From NCBI GenBank assembly GCA_037447655.1, contig JBBHKE010000277.1, positions 1 through 55,636 on the forward strand: a stretch of 55,636 bases of DNA, in the 5' to 3' direction. The translations under genes and the position numbers were made by a program. This DNA is from Zygnema cylindricum (Eukaryota; Streptophyta; Zygnematophyceae; Zygnematales; Zygnemataceae). The notes beneath the pieces were generated by a model. It was not told the origin of the DNA, searched no databases, and saw only the letters and a program-made list of their open reading frames with translations. Positions 22,307 through 33,456 of this stretch are shown here, in pieces (the first letter of the stretch is position 1; each line of letters starts with the position of its first letter).

Positions 22307-23304
22307 TACAATTCTGTGTCCTCCATTGGACTACAGAATTCAGGAAGCCTCTAGATAGATATTAACTAACCCACTTTAAATGGAAACCCGTGCTACCCAA
22401 GCAGACAAGTAGAAAATCTGACTGCACCCTTGTGTAGCGTGGACTCCCTTGAGTCCGTAGGAAAAAGAATCTCTGAAAACGCCCAACCACGCGATAAGTT
22501 ATCAGGCAGGAAAAATGGCAATTTGTACAAACTCTTAAAGGGAGAGGTGACTACCTACCAAAATTTTCTAAGTCTTGATTCCCTCTAATAACTTTTATCT
22601 ACTGAAGTACGGACCAATCAGATTACTGTACTGTACTAAAAAGTACTATTGCTGGTGTACCTTTTGTACGCCCTATGTACGACAAGGCTATTAAATGGAC
22701 GCGTGTCCGCTTTTCACTCGTCCGTACGTTCCTCGGAATTCCCACATCCGAATGTCATCCTTCCACGTGGCTCCAGGTCATGCCATGTCACAAAACGCCA
22801 AAGTGACCTTTCCGCGATCTCGGTGAAGACGTATGCCGTTGGATAAGAACCAGCATTAAATATCGTCCGTCGAAAAAATGTCAGATTCATTTGTTTCGTG
22901 CGGGATCTAGTTCGCACTGAATTTTAACCTGTTCTATGATTTTACATTTACATTTTCGATAATAGGTTTAGGGGACGTAACATAATTTAAATATAAATCA
23001 CACCCTATATACTTTAGGGAACATCTACGACTAACTGGTTAGAGCGAACGGCTACGCCATGCTCTACCGGTCGGGGGTTCGAGTCCTGTTGGACTCAACC
23101 TTTATGTAGAGAGTGACTTAATGTCACTCTCTAACCCTGTCTATGGAGCCGCGGCAGCCATTGCTCCTTCACTCTCTCTCTCATTCAGTGATTACAACAA
23201 GTATGGGTGTAAGAGAGAAGAGATGAAGACAAGCTGCCTACATGTTTCTTTTTCCGCAAATATATTTAGAACTAGAAAATACCCAAAAACTATTTATTTC
23301 AACA
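22307..23304 (-). mobile_element. 3' LTR of Cop1 element E
   Basis: 998 bp. In minus orientation it starts TGTTGAAATAAATAG at 23304, next to the polypurine tract, and ends ...CAGAATTGTA at 22307. It contains an antisense tRNA-like module at 23026-23100 with A-box TGGTTAGAGC (23036) and B-box GGTTCGAGTCC (23076-23086). Confidence 0.85.
23026..23100 (+). other. tRNA-like module antisense in the E LTR
   Basis: Second well-preserved copy of the module seen at 20757. The A and B boxes are intact, with ACGGCTACGCC between them as in the D copy. Present on the strand opposite to retrotransposon transcription. Confidence 0.6.
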
Positions 23305-25536
23305 CTCCCCTTATTTTCTAGTCTAATTTTAATTTTTCTCTCAACCCGCATTTTTCTCGACAATATTTTAATTTATGAGAGGGCACAAGTTTGGTCATCA
23401 TGTCAGCAACCGTTTCTTCATTAGGTCTATACACAAGATTTAAAATTTTATTTTCAACTTTTTCTCTCACGAAGCTTAATCTTATGTCTACATGTTTTGC
23501 TTTGAAATGGTGTTTTGGATTGGCTGCAATTGCAATTGCACCTTGATTATCGCAAAAGACTTCATGCACTCCCTACTTCATATATCCTAGTTCTTGCAAC
23601 AATGATTTCACCTACATTAGTTCTTTTACAGCAGAACAAGACGCCATATACTCAGCCTCCATAGTAGACTGAGCAACCACCTTTTGTTGCTTACTGCTCC
23701 AACAGCAAGCACCTTCCCCCACATACAAAACATATCTAGAAGTGCATCTTCTCATGGGTGCATCCCCATAAGTGGCATCACTCCAAGTGGTGATAATAGT
23801 ATGCTCCCCTCCCAAATGCAACCATAATTCTCTGGTTCAAACCAGATATCTCATGACTCTCTTGGGTGCCTCCCAATCTCTCTTTCTAGGATCGTTAAGA
23901 CTCCTACTGAGAACTCTTTCTGTTGTCGCTATGTTTGGCCTTGTATAGTTCATAAAGTAGATTAAACTTCCTACGACCTGTTTGTAAGGAATAGACTTCA
24001 TAAACTCTCTCTCCTCTAGACTCATCTGATTATCTAAAATTATCACTCCTCCTTTTACACTCCCATCAGTTACTTTCTTCAAGTCCATGGGAGTGGTACA
24101 ACTGTTGGCTTTCTAAATTTGAAATTTCTCAAACATATTACTTATTGCTTCCTTTTGAGTAAGTTCGATAACCCTTTTCCCCCTATCTCTCTCCATTTAG
24201 ATTCCCAAATATACCTTGCCTCCCTTAAATCCTTCATATCAAATCTGCTTCTAAGATCTTTCTTTAACTTATTGATATTTTCGAAAGACTTACTCCACAC
24301 CAGCAGATCATCCACATAAATTGCAATAAAGATCACACCATCCCATCCTAAAACATAAAGATAGAATAGTCAGATATGATCCTGATATATCTTAGACCAG
24401 TAAGAAACTCATCTAGTTTCTTATTCCACTGTCGCGGAGCCTGCTTAAGTCCATATAATGACTTTATGAGCCTACAGACTTTACTTTCTTCCCCACTCTC
24501 CACAAAGCCTTCCGTTGCCGCATGAAGATTTCTTCCTCTAACTCACCATTGAGGAAGGCGGTCTTAATGTCCATCTGATGAATTTCCATGTCTTCCGCTG
24601 CTGCCACACTTAGGAGAATCCTTACTGATAGGAACCGAACAACAGGAGCAAATTTCTCCTCATAGTCAATTCCCTCCTTTTGGGTGAACCCGTTTGCTAC
24701 CAAACGAGCCTCTTTCTCCTTTGTATGGCTTTTTTGGATCTGGTCTCCACTTGTCCCCTCAGGCTGTTAGAGCTTGAACGCTCTTTCCTCCTCTTTTGAT
24801 TTCAATCGTGTTCTCTTGCACAAGCATAATGTAGACCACTGTATTCCACGTCCATGAACTATTAGTCATTCCTTGTACCCTGTACACTATATTCTCATAC
24901 TCTTCGGGTAACTTCATGATGAGAGTGTTAACCTTCATCTTCATTGTACCTGTCTATCTGGCACTCTTCATCTCCATATAGTAACAAGAAAGATCATTAC
25001 AGTAGTCTAACATCTTTCCCCCTTTGTAAGTATAATTTCCCAGCTTTTGCTTTGCCTAATGGAGCTCTTGAATTATACCAGCTCTATAGATCTCTATCAA
25101 ACTCAACCACAACCCCTCGGCCTTGTAAACGTGAAGGAAGGGAGTTGCCAAGGCTTGTGTGAGGTGTCTGAGAATGAAGTTCTTGGCAGCCATGTTGGTG
25201 TCTTCCCACATTTGAGTATCGGTCTCCAAGGTCTTCACGATCGCCGCTACGGGTGTCATGAGAATATGAGCATTACGAGTAAGAGGTGTCTCCTTTTATT
25301 TCCCCTTTTCGGACACACTATTGTCCCCATCATTTGCCTCCTTTGCTGCAACAGATGTTGCTACAAAAAACCTTATTGTACCAAATCTCGGTGGTGTTCC
25401 CTGAGGTGGACGTTTCACTTGTCCACTAACAATACCCCAGTATCGTTTTTCAATTAAAGCCTCTCTCATAATGGCTTCCCAATAGATAAACCCTGATCCA
25501 TTGAAGATGGGCACCCTAGAGGGTGGGCCCATAACT
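23305..25536 (-). pseudogene. Cop1 element E internal region, with gag fused to RT by deletion
   Basis: Minus strand: gag begins at ATG 25532 just after the LTR (MGPPSRVPIFNGSGFIYWE) and continues to about 24740. Sequence then passes directly into RT at ARLVANGFTQKEGIDYEE (about 24700), omitting the zinc knuckle, protease, integrase and RT start. Downstream are VHQMD-like IHQMDIKTAFLNGELEEE (about 24590), YVDDLLVWSKS (about 24300) and RNase H (CCWSSKQQKVVAQSTMEAEY, about 23680). The internal region is 2.2 kb against 4.35 kb in B. Several stops are present. Confidence 0.85.
25522..25536 (-). promoter_or_regulatory. Cop1 primer-binding site of E
   Basis: Minus-strand AGTTATGGGCCCACC immediately after the LTR end TTGCA, identical to that of D. 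Confidence 0.8.
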
Positions 25537-26064
25537 TGCAATTCTTTGTCCTCCATTGGACTACAGAATTTAGGAAGCCTCTAGATAGTAATTAACTAAC
25601 CCACTTTCAATGGCAACCCCTGCTACCCAAGCAGACAAGTAGACAATCTGACTGCACCCATGTGCAGCCTAGACTCCCTTGAGTCGGGAGGAAAAAGAAA
25701 CTCTGAAAAGGCCCAACCAGGCGATAAGTTATCAGGCAGTAAAATTGGCAATTTGTCCAAACTCTGAAAGGCAGAGGTGACTACCTACCAAAACTTTCTA
25801 AGTCCTGATTCCCTCTAATAACTTCTATCTACTGAAGTACTGACCAATCAGATTACTGTACCGTACCAAAAAGTACTACTGCCGGTGTACCTTTTGTACG
25901 CCCTCTTTACAACAAGGCTATAAACTGAACGCATGTATGTTTTTCACTCGTCCGTACTTTCCTCGGAATTCCCACGACCGAATGTCATCCTTCCACGTAA
26001 CTCTAGGTCATGCCACGTCACAAAACGCCAAAGTGACCTTTGCGAGATCTCGACGAAGACGTAT
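25537..26064 (-). mobile_element. 5' LTR of element E, truncated by F
   Basis: In plus view it begins TGCAATTCTTTGTCCTCC and matches 22307-22832, then stops at GACGTAT where the LTR of element F begins. The rest of the LTR (starting GCCGTTGGATAAG in the 3' copy) is not found on the other side of F. Confidence 0.8.
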
Positions 26065-27115
26065 TGCAACTCTGAGACCTCCATAGGACCTCACAGTAGG
26101 CAGCTCACACGAAGCCTCTAGGTTACCCTGACCCCTATGTGTTTCAGCACGAATATCTGCCACCCTGGCAAACAAAAACTCTGACCACCTTCACCCCTAT
26201 GAAGGCAAGATCCCCGTGAGTTGATAGCAAAAAGAATCTTTGAATTTGCTCCTCGGAGTAGTAAGTTATGGAAGATCAAAGTTGACCTTTTCTACAGAAG
26301 CGCTCTAGGAGAGAGGGTCCTATCTACCAAATTTTTCTAAGTCCTATCTCTCTCTAAAACTCTATCTACTGATGTACGACACCAATCATATTACAGTACC
26401 GTACAGAAAGGTACAACTGCCGGTGTACTTTATGTACGAACATTGTACGACATGACCAAAATGTCGACATGTGTCTTTTCTGGATTCGTTTCTGTAATCC
26501 CTGGAGATGCCGAAATCCAATGTCGTGGTGCCACGTGTCATCCAATGTGGCGCCGACCATAAACCGCTGAAATCTTCTTTCGCGATCTTGCCATTCTTTC
26601 CGGCCGTCCGATTGAATACTGATTTCAATCGTAGCTGTCATAAATAGTTGCGATGTATTTGTTTCGTTATTGAAACAAATGCGCGTTACTTATTTATTCT
26701 TCGTACTCGTAATCCGTATTTTTCATAACTGACTCTATGTATCCTGTATATAGTTGCCATTAAATGAATTAGCCTATATGTTAACGTTTATATATTTATT
26801 ACACACTATATCGTCTACCACTAATCCTAGATTTAAATAGATGAGGCTACCAGCTACCGGCGGCATTGCCTAACCGTAGGTACTAGGATCAAATCCTCTA
26901 GGCGAGAGCTTACATTTTAGTAAATAAACTACTTTACTACCCTATAAATATGTGGATAGCATAGGCAGCCATGGCACTAGCTTCCTCTCCAACTTCTCAG
27001 TGACTGCAACAAGTGTGAGAGTAGGAGAGAGAAGTTAGAGACAAAATGCCTCGACTTCTTTTTCTGCACTTTATTTTAGACCTAGAAAATACAAAAAGAA
27101 CTATCAATTTCTACA
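26065..27115 (-). mobile_element. 3' LTR of Cop1 element F
   Basis: 1051 bp. Minus orientation: begins TGTAGAAATTGATAG at 27115 and ends ...CTCAGAGTTGCA at 26065. It is inserted in the 5' LTR of E at GACGTAT. Confidence 0.85.
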
Positions 27116-28059
27116 CTCCCCTTATTTTCTAGTCACTCTTTATTTTGAGACCACACTTCTCCCTACAAAAAATTAGCTTAGGGGAAGGCACAGGTTTGGT
27201 CATCATATCTGCTACCATCTCGCTATCTGGTCGGTACTCTAAACTGATTATTTTGTTTTCTACTTTCTCTCTAACAAAGGTGAGTCTAATGTCCATGTGT
27301 TTGGCTTTAAAATGATGTTTATGATTGGCAGAAATAAGGATCGCTGCCTGATTATCACAAATTTTTTTTTTGCAAACCACTCTTAAGGTGACCAAGCTCA
27401 CCAAGCAAAGACTTGACCCACATCAATTCTTTTACATCACAGTAAGAGGCCATATACTCAGCCTCCATGGTGGACGGAGCAATAACCTTTTGCTATTTGC
27501 TACTCCAACAGCAAGCCCAATCACCCACATATAATACATATCCACAAGTACATCTCCTCATTGGAGCATCACCATAACTAGCATCACTCCAAGTAGTGAT
27601 GTCAGTATTCTCCCCACTCAAATGCAACCATAGATCCCTAGTTCCTATCAAATATCTAAGGACTCTCTTAGCTGCCTCCCAATCCTTCTTAGTTGGAGCA
27701 TTTAAACTTCTACTCAGCACTCCTACAGCTGCAGCTAAATCGGGCTGGGTACAATTCATAAAATATATTAAGCTTCCCACTACTTGCCTAAAAGGAATAG
27801 TCTGCATGAACTTCTGTTCTTCAAGACTTAATTCCTCGTCTAAGACTATTACTCCTTCTTCCTCACTCCCCTCACTTCCCTTCTTTAACTCCATTGGAGT
27901 TGTACAACTATTAGCTTTATCCATCTGAATTTTTTCCAGCATGTTCCCTATTGCTTTCATTTGAGTCAATCTTATAATCTTTCTATCTCGGTCTCTTTCT
28001 CATTGAATTCCCAAAATATATATTGCTTCTCCCCTATCCTTCATTTCAAATCTCCCCTT
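27116..28059 (-). pseudogene. Element F: RT end and RNase H
   Basis: Minus strand from 28059: RT tail GRFEMKD, then the block MTQMKAIGNMLEKIQMDKAN (about 27960), PFRQVVGSLIYFMNCTQPDL (about 27790), RNase H TWSDASYGDAPMRRCTCGY (about 27580), the DNQAAI and HHFKAKHMDIRL blocks (about 27330) and the C-terminal MTKPVPSPKL (about 27190). A frameshift or stop lies near 27490-27400. The remainder of F is missing: B begins at 28060. Confidence 0.85.
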
Positions 28060-29107
28060 TATAGAAACTAATGGTTTTTAAGTATTTTCTAGGTCTGAAA
28101 AGAAATATAGAAGCCGAGGCAGTCTATCTCTAACTTCTCTCTCCAACTCTCAAACTTGTCGCAGTCACTGAGAAATTGGAGAGGAAGCTAGAGCCATGGC
28201 TACCTAGGCTATCCTGAGGTTTACGGGAAATTATAGTAGTTCGGGTTTATTTATTTAAAAGGTGTGTGTCGGCGGCAAGAGTTGATCCTTGCACCTACCG
28301 GCCGGCAGACAAGAAATAATCGGTAGCCTTAGCCGTTAAGTCTAGGAGTCATGATACGTAGTATATAGTTTGATAGTTATTTAAATATGTATACGTACGA
28401 TTATTCATTTAACTATAATAGATTACGGGATACATAGATCCGTTAATATATAAAGTACAGATTACGGTACGAACTATAAATCAATACCTCGCATTTGTTT
28501 CGTAAATGAAACAAATACCGCACATGTATTTATTACGGCTACGATTAAATTAGATTCTTATCAGACGGCCGCAATTAGCGCCGAGATCGCGGAGGAAGTT
28601 TTCGGCGGTTTGTGGCCATCGCCACATCGGATGACTCTTGGCGAAATTTCGTTGGATCGTGGAATCCCCAGAGATTATGACATCGAATCCGGATATGACA
28701 TGTGTCGACATTTAGGCCTTGTCGTACAATGTCCGTACCTAAAGTACACCGGCAGCTGTACTTTTGCGTATGGAACTCAATTCTGATTGGTTCCGTACAT
28801 CAGTAGATAGAGTCTGTGAGTGAGATAGGACTTAGAAAAATTAGGAGATATGACCCTCTCTCCCAGAGAGCTTCTGTACAAAAGGTCAACTTTGACCCTC
28901 CATAACTTACGGCTCAAGGGAGCAAATTCAGAGATTCTTTTTGCTATCGACTCAGGGGAGTCTTGTCTTCACAGGGGTGAAAGTGGTCGGAGTTTTTGTC
29001 TGCTAGGGTGGCAGTTATTTTTGCTTAAACACAAAGGGGTCAAGATTATCCTAGAGGCTTCTTGGAAGCTGTCCACTCTGAGGACTTATGGAGGTCTCAG
29101 AGTTTCA
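28060..29107 (+). repeat. 5' LTR of element B
   Basis: Matches the 3' LTR along its entire length with scattered substitutions, ending CTCAGAGTTTCA. U3 contains CGTACAATGTCCGTACC and further GTAC motifs at about 28723-28800. The first two bases of the terminal TG appear to be lost. Confidence 0.95.
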
Positions 29108-29122
29108 GGTTATGGGCCCACC
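29108..29122 (+). promoter_or_regulatory. Cop1 primer-binding site of B (half-tRNA type)
   Basis: GGTTATGGGCCCACC directly abuts the 5' LTR end TTTCA. It is complementary over 15 nt to the anticodon arm of plant initiator tRNA-Met (GGTGGGCCCATAACC). Priming would therefore use an internally cleaved tRNA fragment, as known for Drosophila copia. Confidence 0.85.
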
Positions 29123-30234
29123 CTCTTGGGTACCAATATTTAATGGAACTGGCTTCATATACTGGGAAAGTATGATGATAGGAGCTCTATGCGAAAAAAG
29201 GTTTTGGGGGAAGTGAGCGGACGATTGGGGCGTCCATCAAGTCTTGGGATTCCTCCAAGGTTTGGAGGAAGCAGATTCACCAGGAAAGAGGATTCACCTT
29301 CAACGGAGGAAACAAAAGAAGGAGAGGTGGTGTACAAAGGAAAGGAGAAGGAGGCGACCACACCAATAGCAACTGGTTCAGCATTTATGTCACCTATTCT
29401 GAGGAACGAGGAGAATGATACTGAAACCTGGGACTTCAACAATATGGCGGCAAATCACTTCATCCTACGCCATCTCACTCAAAGACTTGCATGTTCTCAT
29501 TTGCAGGTAGAAAATGCATCCGATCTTTGGATGGCTCTCATAGAGATGTACCAAAGTGGTACGATTCAGCAACAACAGTTGGCTGATCAGAAAGTTAAGT
29601 AGTATGTATACAAAGGGGAAATATGTTGGATTTTTGCAATGAGCTTGCTACACTCTTCATGGAGCTACACAGTGCGGGAAAAGATTTTAGTGAAAAAGAA
29701 AAGGTTAACTGTTTACTGATGAAGTTACCTAATGAGTTCGAGACATAGTCAACCGTGTGCAAGACTTGCCGGACTCAAGGTGGATATGGAACTCAGTGGT
29801 AAGGATGATTCTCGTTTGAGAGAATATAATTGAGATCCGAAGGGGAGGAAAGAGTGGCCAAGCCTTGGCAATAGCGACTGATTGGAGGAACAAGGATTCC
29901 TGAAAACCGGTCGAAAACTATTGGGGTAGGGAGCAGAAAAAACAGGCCGACGCGTTCGAACCTAGGGCTCCCAAAGGTTTATGTCATTTTTGTAAGAAAC
30001 CGGGGCACTATATGGCAGAGTGCACTAAGCTAACCGAGCTTCGGTTAAAGGAGGGGCAGATCGGTGGTACCCTGAGAGGAAAGAAAAAGGCCCTTGTCAC
30101 AGAGGTACTTGAGGCGGAATCCGAGGACGAGGACGATGAGCTCCTTTTGATTGAGGAGTTGGAGGCGAAAAATGAGGTCGAAATTCCACGAATGCAGAAA
30201 TGTGCTTACGGTGGATTGAAAGGTGAAGCACGCT
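29112..30234 (+). pseudogene. Element B gag, broken
   Basis: Begins at ATG 29112 inside the primer-binding site (MGPPSWVPIFNGTGFIYWE). Frame is lost near 29215. Gag continues with NDTETWDFNNMAANHFILRH (about 29415-29475), the UBN2-like core common in copia gag, a stop at 29600, and a CCHC zinc knuckle CHFCKKPGHYMAEC (about 29980-30022) that would bind RNA. An acidic stretch (EDEDDELLLIEELE) precedes the protease, separated by an in-frame TAG at 30235. Frameshift and stops make it non-functional. Confidence 0.85.
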
Positions 30235-30237
30235 AGA

Positions 30238-33200
30238 TTGTAGATTCAGGTGCCTCCATACACATGTGTAAGGATAGACACCTGTTCACTAAGATAAAAA
30301 AGATTACCAACGTAGGGATAGAGTACGGAGATGGGAGGATAGTCACCACTACTCTTGTGGGATCAGTAGATTTGAAAGTGTTAGTAGAATGAAAGACATC
30401 CATATTAACATTCTCCGATGTATTGTTTATTCCAGAGCTGAACAAAAATCTTATCTCTACATCTCTATAAGATGATAAGGGTTTTTTCACTAGCATTAGG
30501 GAAGGAGTCTTTACTGCTAGTTTTGAGGAGGATGTCTATTTCATTGCTGAGAAAGGTAGACATGGGATGTTTAGGCTGATCTTAAGTAATGAAAAGAAGA
30601 AATTTTATTATACTGGTGTTCATGATATTATGATGTGGCATAAGAGGCTTGGGCATGTGAATCTAGATAAGTTAAGAGAGATGAAAAAGATGGGAGTGGT
30701 GGAAGGGATTCAGTTCAGTGAGAATGATGATATTAGTGATTGTAGTGGATGTGCTCAAGGTAAATCACACAGATTACCCTTTTCTAAAACAGCCACCTAT
30801 AAGGGAGAAAAAAATCTAGATCTAGTACACACATATGTTTGGGGACCGGCTAGAGTGCCCTCACCGGGGAGGAAGAGATTTATGATGACTATAACTGATG
30901 ATTGGTCTCGGTATTCCCGGGTGTATTTTTTGAAAAACAAGTCAGAAGCTCAGGAATGTTTTAGTCAATATAAAGCATGGAGCGAAAAACTCCATGAAAA
31001 TCCAATCAAGAGAGTAAGGAGTGACAATGGTGGAGAGTATACTTCTAACATGTTTGAGGATTTTCTGAGGGAAGATGGGGTCCAACACCAAAAGACAGTT
31101 CCATAAAATCCGGAACAGAATGGGGTAGCTGAAAGGTTAAATAGAATACTAAGTGATAGTGCTAGAACTATGTTGTCGGATAAAAAGATAGGAAAAAGGT
31201 TTTGGGTAGAAGCAATGAACTGTGCTAATTACCTCAAAAATGAAGTTCTTACTTCAGCTATAAAAGATCAAACACCTTATGAGAGATGGACAGGCCGGAA
31301 ACCAGACATATCTCACTTAAAGGTTTTCGGCAGTCAAGTGTTCAGTCTAGATACTGATCGGTCCAATTGGAAGCTAGATCCTAAAGGAAAACCGGGATAC
31401 TTATTAGGATATGATGAAGATGTTAAAGGATATAGAGTTTATGATCTAAAAAGGGAAGATATAATCTTAGTAAAGCATCTAGTAGTTATGGATGAAGGAA
31501 AGTCTGTGGATCCCTTCAAATATACAAAGTCAGTAAAAATCAGATTTGAGTCAGAAAATTCCGATGACTTTGAGCTTCCTAACTATCCAGGTTTTAGAGA
31601 AGATGACACTCTTGCAGGAACAAATCAGACCGAAAAAGACTCGGCTGTGGAAACTCCAGTGACAACTCTACTTGAAGCGGAAGACGTGGTGGAAATTGAT
31701 TCGGAATCAAGGGATAGGGGAGAAGCCGAGTTTGTTCGAAAGAATCCACGAGAACCATCTATTCCAGCCTCAGATTTTGAGGGGGGGAGGAGAAGTAGCA
31801 AAAGACTGCAAGAAAAACAGGTTAATAACAAGGTAACTAAACTATCTCATCAAGATGAACCTCAAACTTATGGAGAGGCAATGACTTGTCCAGAAAGAAA
31901 CCGGTGGAAGACAGCCATCAATGAGGAGATGGCTTCAATCATGGCAGCCGATACTTGGGAGCTGGTGGACTGTCCACCTAACCGAAAACCAATCGGTTGT
32001 AAGTGGGTTTTTAAATTAAAACTGAACCCAGATAACACAATCGAGCGCTACAAGGCCAGATTAGTGGCAAAGGGATTTACACAAAAGGAAGGAATTGACT
32101 ACGAGGAAACCTTTGCCCCGGTGGTCAAATTTCCCTCTGTTCGCATACTTCTCAGCCTGGCAGCAGCTGAAGACATGGAAGTGCACCAGATGGACATCAA
32201 AACAGCCTTTTTGCATGGAGAATTGGAAGAGGAGATCTTCATGCGATAACCCGAAGGGTTTGTGGAAGAAGGAGAGGAGAGTAAGGTATGCCGGCTGATT
32301 AAATCTCTTTATGGTTTGAAACAGGCGCCTTGGCAGTGGAATAAGAAGCTTGATGAGTTTCTTACCGGTCTAGGATATATTCGGATCAGCTCAGATCACT
32401 CAATCTATGTTTTCGAAGATGAGGAAGGTTTTATATGTATTGCAATTTATGTTGATGATTTGCTTGTTTTAAGTAAATCAATGGAAAAAATTAATAAACT
32501 GAAAACCGATCTTAAGGGGAGATTTGAAATGTTGGATATGGGGGAAGCAAAATATATTTTGGGAATTCAAGTAGAGAGAGACCGAAAAAGAAAAATTATA
32601 AGATTGACTCAAAAGGAAGCAATATGGAACATGCTTGAAAAATTTCAAATGGATAAAGCTAATAGTTGTACAACTCCAATGGAGTTGAAGGAGGGAAGTG
32701 AGGGGAGTGAGGAAGGAGGAGTCATAGTCTTAGACAAGGAATTATCTCCTGAAGAACAGAAGTTCATGCAGACTATTCCTTACAGGCAAGTAGTGGGAAG
32801 TCTAATCTATTTTATGAATTGTACCCGGCCGAATCTAGCTGCAGCTGTAGGAGTGCTGAGTAGAAGTCTAAATGCTCCCACTAAGAAGGATTGGGAGGCA
32901 ACTAAGAGAGTCTTTAGATATTTGGTAGGAACTAGGGATCTATGGTTGCATTTGGGTGGGGAGAATACTGACATCACTACTTGGAGTGATGTCAGTTATG
33001 GTGATGCTCCGATGAGGAGATGCACTTCTGGATATGTATTATATGTGGGTGATGGGGCTTGCTGTTGGAGTAGCAAACAGCAAAAGGTTATTGCTCAGTC
33101 CACCATGGAGGCTGAGTATATGGCCTCTTGCTCTGCTGTAAAATTATTGATGTGGGTCAAGTCTTTGCTTGGTGAGCTTGGTCACCTTAAGAGTGATGTG

Positions 33201-33443
33201 CAGAAAATATTTTGTGATAATCAGGCAGCAATCGCTATTTCTGCCAATCCTAAACATCATTTTAAAGCCAAACACATGGACATCAGACTCAGCTTTGTTA
33301 GAGAAAAAGTAGAAAACAAAATAATCAGTTTAGAGTACAGACCAGATAGTGAGATGGTAGCAGATATGATGACCAAACCTGTGCCTTCCCCTAAGTTAAG
33401 ATTTTGCAGGGAGAAGTGTGGTCTGAAATTAAAGATTGACTAG
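30238..33443 (+). pseudogene. Element B pol: protease, integrase, RT, RNase H
   Basis: The protease active site IVDSGASIHMC is at about 30240. The pre-integrase WHKRLGHVNLDKL (about 30635) has the downstream CSGCAQGKSH zinc residues. In the integrase the first catalytic Asp is replaced by Tyr (VHTYVWGP, about 30830, against VHTDIWGP in D); the second Asp is in SDNGGEY (about 31020). A TAA at 31104 lies just before the third acidic residue. RT spans about 31890-32600 with MDIKTAFLHGELEEEIFMR, a TAA at 32247 and the catalytic YVDDLLVLSK (about 32450). RNase H (TWSDVSYGDAPMRR, about 32980; AQSTMEAEYMASC) ends at the TAG at 33441. Reverse transcription and integration are the family roles; this copy is disabled by stops and by the Asp change. 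Confidence 0.92.
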
Positions 33444-33456
33444 AAAATAAGGGGAG

